This document shows, piece by piece, positions 33,024 through 35,453 of a stretch of DNA of 35,453 nucleotides. A model generated the notes under the pieces. That model saw nothing but the letters and a program-made list of their open reading frames with translations. It did no database searches and had not been told where the DNA came from. The stretch covers positions 1-35,453 of the forward strand of contig JANXMQ010000071.1 in the NCBI GenBank assembly GCA_025354565.1, given 5' to 3'. The stretch comes from Akkermansiaceae bacterium. Lineage in GTDB: Bacteria; Verrucomicrobiota; Verrucomicrobiia; Verrucomicrobiales; Akkermansiaceae. Both the position numbers and the translations under genes were made by a program. Each line of letters starts with the position of its first letter. The first letter of the stretch is position 1.

Positions 33024-34132
33024 GTGGTGGAGCGTAGTAAAGGCATGGCCCACCACCTTGCAGCGATGCAGGCGGCGCGACCCCGTTTAGGAGACTGCCT
33101 ATGTTGGTTTGGCGGCTGTCCTTGCATCCACCCATCCAAACACAACCCCAAAGCCATGACCAAGAGAAAAAGACGGCTCAACGCCAAAATCAAAGCTGCC
33201 AGCACCGCCGCAGCCCGCCAAGGACTCAACACCAGTACCCATCCCGATGCCGCAGGCATCGACATCGGCGCGGAAGAACTCGTCGCCGCCGTGCCTGCGG
33301 GCCGCTGCCGTTGCGCTACCTCATGCGCCATCGCTAGGAAATCATCGCCGAAGCCGGACGCCACACCCAGCTCATGCAAAAAGTGCTCACCGAAATGAAC
33401 CTCCACATCCATCACGTCTTCAGCGATGTGGACGGCGTGAGTGCCCAAGCCATCATCAGCGCCATTCTCGCCGGAGAGCGCGATGCCGAGCGTCTCGCCG
33501 CCCTGCGCGACAAACGATGCCGCAGCCCCAAGGGAAAAATCATCGAAGCCCTGCGCGGCGACTACCGCGAGGAATATTTATTTGTCCTCAAACAATGCCA
33601 ACAACGCTGGTTGCAATGCAACGAAGCCATCGCCGCGTGCGACCTACAAATCGCCACCCTCGTCACAGCCGTGGATGGCGACACCCATGAGCCCCCGCCC
33701 AGCGCCCCCGCCGAGCAGCGGCGCATTCACAAAAACACCCCCGCCACACTGGCGATCTACGATGAAGCCTTCCGCTTCTACGGCGTGGACTTGAGTGCCG
33801 TGCCCGGAGTGAGTGCCGGAGTTCAGGGCGTGCTGATGAGCGAAATCGGCACTGGCAGCCAAATGCAAAGCGCCTTCCGCAGTGCCGCCGCCTTCAGCTC
33901 ATGGATGGGCTTATGTCCAGACAACCGCATCTCCGGCGGCAAAGTCCTCAAAGCCAAAACCCGCAAAATCCCCAGCCGCCTCGCCTGCATCCTCTACGGC
34001 ATAATCAAAAACCAACAACCCTACGACGGAACCGAAGCCTTCAAAACCACCCCCCTCACCCAAGCCAAACGCCTGCAACACCTCTAAAAACAAGCCCAAG
34101 CCCTCGGCCTCCAACTCATTCCCGCTGCGTAA
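33024..34132 (+). mobile_element. Decayed IS110-family insertion sequence
   Basis: The element extends from the broken attC to at least the transposase's natural stop at 34130-34132; the exact right end is unknown. The 130 bases before the transposase start (33024-33155) are non-coding with inverted segments (GTGGTGG and CCACCAC). In IS110-group elements this is where the bridge RNA is encoded, but I cannot fold or confirm one by eye. No terminal inverted repeats are obvious, as usual for this family. Confidence 0.65.
33156..34132 (+). pseudogene. IS110-family transposase, internally deleted
   Basis: The reading starts MTKRKRRLNAKIKAA and reaches AGIDIGAEELVAAVPAGR, the first Asp block of the DEDD domain. 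About 170 residues, including the other DEDD acidic residues, are then missing. The frame changes and the protein resumes at EIIAEAGRHTQLMQKVLTEM. The C-terminal Transposase_20-type domain follows with AVPGVSAGVQG and FRSAAAFSSWMGLCPDNRISGGK, which holds the catalytic Ser region. A stop at 34085-34087 removes the last 14 residues (KQAQALGLQLIPAA). Deletion, frameshift and nonsense codon together mean it is inactive. Confidence 0.88.
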
Positions 34133-34313
34133 CTTGCATTTCTAGTTACTCAGTGTGCGGGCGGCAAAACTCTTTATTTCTGAAATGCCTATCATGCGGC
34201 ACGCCTGAGTGCTCAATTAGCGCATTGAACCCGAACTGGCAGCGACTCTTTCCCCATGCGATTGCGGAATTTTACACTTCCAGACGACCCGGCGGATTCC
34301 CATTATTCGCCGC

Positions 34314-35453
34314 ATGAACGCCGTTGAAATCGCCGATGCCGTTTCGACGTTGATGGAGCAGCCGTTCGACCGGGAAAACTTCCCGTTCGCGTTCTTGGAG
34401 GCGTTTGGGAACAAGGAAACGACCCTCAAAAAATTGCGGAGTGGCGACTCGAACAAGTCTGACCTCGGCGGCGTCCTCCAGCGCAGCAACATCCACCTCA
34501 AGGTCTGCGCGCCCGGCGAGGTGGCGGCCACGCTTACGGCGTTGCGGGAAAGTCCGGCGACGGCGCGGCTCAAGGCCAAGTTCATTCTGGCCACCGACGG
34601 CGAGACCATCGAGGCGGAGAACTTGGCCGATGACGATGCGCCCATCGTCTGCGCCTATGCGGATTTTCCCGACCACTTCGGCTATTTCCTGCCGCTGGCC
34701 GGCATCACCACGGTCAAGCAGATCCGGGAAAGCTCCTTCGATATCAAGGCCACCGGCCGCTTGAATCGGCTCTACATCGAGCTGCTCAAGGACAACCCGG
34801 AGTGGGCCACCGCCGCCCGCCGCGAGGATCTGAATCACTTCATGGCCCGGCTGATCTTCTGCTTCTTTGCGGAGGATACGGACATTTTTCACCAAGACGA
34901 GCTTTTCACCGCGACCCTTGAGCAGATGAGTGCGCGGGATTCCTCGAACACCCACGAGGTCATTTCCGAGCTGTTCCGCGTGATGAATACGCCGCTCAAG
35001 CAACGCGCGGCGGAGAAGATCAAGGATTGGGGCGGCGGATTCCCTTATGTGAATGGCGGTCTCTTCACTGGCAGCTTGGACGTGCCGCGCTTCAGTAAAA
35101 TCGCCCGCTCTTACCTGCTCCACATTGGCAATCTCGATTGGACGAAGATCAATCCCGACATCTTCGGCTCCATGATCCAGGCCGTGGCGGATGACGAGGA
35201 ACGCGGCGCACTCGGCATGCACTACACCAGCGTGCCGAATATCCTCAAGGTGCTCAACCCGCTCTTCCTCGACGACCTGCGGGAAAAACTCGCGGAGGCG
35301 GGAAACAGCCCACAAAAACTGCTGAACCTGCGGAAACGCATCGCCCGCATCCGCGTCTTCGATCCCGCCTGCGGCTCCGGGAATTTCCTCGTCATCGCCT
35401 ACAAGCAGATGCGGGAAATCGAGGCGGAGATCAACCGCCGCCGCGGCGAAATC
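34314..35453 (+). CDS. Type IIG-like DNA methyltransferase (MmeI/YeeA-like), N-terminal part
   Basis: The gene runs off the window after 380 residues. The N-terminal ~160 residues are followed by a helical segment with FMARLIFCFFAEDTDIF. Then come LGMHYTSVPNILKVLNPLFL, the approach to the methyltransferase core, and FDPACGSGNFLVIAYKQMREIE, the SAM-binding motif I of N6-adenine methyltransferases. This order matches MmeI-type and YeeA-like single-chain restriction-modification or phage-defence methyltransferases. No PD-(D/E)xK nuclease motif is evident in the visible N-terminus. The NPPY motif and target-recognition region lie beyond the end. The start ATG follows a 180-base gap without a recognisable gene. 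No Shine-Dalgarno is visible. Confidence 0.85.
   Translation, partial: MNAVEIADAVSTLMEQPFDRENFPFAFLEAFGNKETTLKKLRSGDSNKSDLGGVLQRSNIHLKVCAPGEVAATLTALRESPATARLKAKFILATDGETIEAENLADDDAPIVCAYADFPDHFGYFLPLAGITTVKQIRESSFDIKATGRLNRLYIELLKDNPEWATAARREDLNHFMARLIFCFFAEDTDIFHQDELFTATLEQMSARDSSNTHEVISELFRVMNTPLKQRAAEKIKDWGGGFPYVNGGLFTGSLDVPRFSKIARSYLLHIGNLDWTKINPDIFGSMIQAVADDEERGALGMHYTSVPNILKVLNPLFLDDLREKLAEAGNSPQKLLNLRKRIARIRVFDPACGSGNFLVIAYKQMREIEAEINRRRGEI

Noticed and set aside
34272-35315. A 347-residue open frame on the minus strand at the right end
   Set aside because: It is antisense to the methyltransferase, whose plus-strand product has clear family motifs. The antisense product shows none.

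Overview
The window looks like chromosomal DNA of a high-GC member of the Verrucomicrobiota (probably Verrucomicrobiales). Pointers are a PEP-CTERM exosortase substrate, a secreted protein resembling the TIGR02597 family, many secreted proteins, few clear Shine-Dalgarno sequences and a large secreted glycoside hydrolase. This is an inference from gene content; there is no rRNA in the window to place it.

Layout. (1) 1-4.6 kb is accessory DNA on the minus strand: four small immunity-type or hypothetical genes, a complete group II intron with its reverse transcriptase, and two small genes, one secreted. (2) 4.6-5.65 kb has no intact gene. It holds a gene remnant, a 42-bp tandem repeat array and a 208-bp long-armed inverted repeat. 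(3) 5.66-15.3 kb is a core-like block: small membrane protein, AmgK-like sugar kinase, CHASE2-like membrane protein, secreted glycoside hydrolase, argB, a pseudopilin, RNase R. (4) 15.5-22.1 kb: secreted protein, aminopeptidase, tRNA-His, RNase III, secreted sugar isomerase-like protein, Kir-type potassium channel, PEP-CTERM protein, TIGR02597-like protein. (5) 22.85-26.8 kb is a minus-strand run accB-accC-thiE-pfkB-type kinase, covering malonyl-CoA synthesis (biotin carrier and carboxylase), thiamine synthesis and a sugar or nucleoside kinase. (6) 27.0-31.1 kb: trmB, comEC, a TPR membrane protein and a RelE-like protein. (7) 31.5-34.1 kb is a piece of integron cassette array (one complete attC, one truncated attC, SnoaL-like and CDF-transporter cassettes) with a decayed IS110-family element in the broken attC. 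(8) The right edge enters a type IIG-like DNA methyltransferase.

The most unusual content is repetitive. At least four copies of a palindromic REP-like element lie between genes (8.4, 15.4, 19.2 and 22.7 kb), sharing hairpin ends that finish in CTCCTTAT. A second system carries a short palindrome (GGGATGAATCCC) plus GAATGAAT and TTGATGG low-complexity modules. It sits in frame inside two enzyme genes at three positions, and its TTGATGG/ATCAACC arms form inverted pairs at gene borders, where they supply the start region of thiE and the stop of accC. It behaves like the palindromic protein-coding insertions known from Rickettsia, and I know of no description of it in this phylum.
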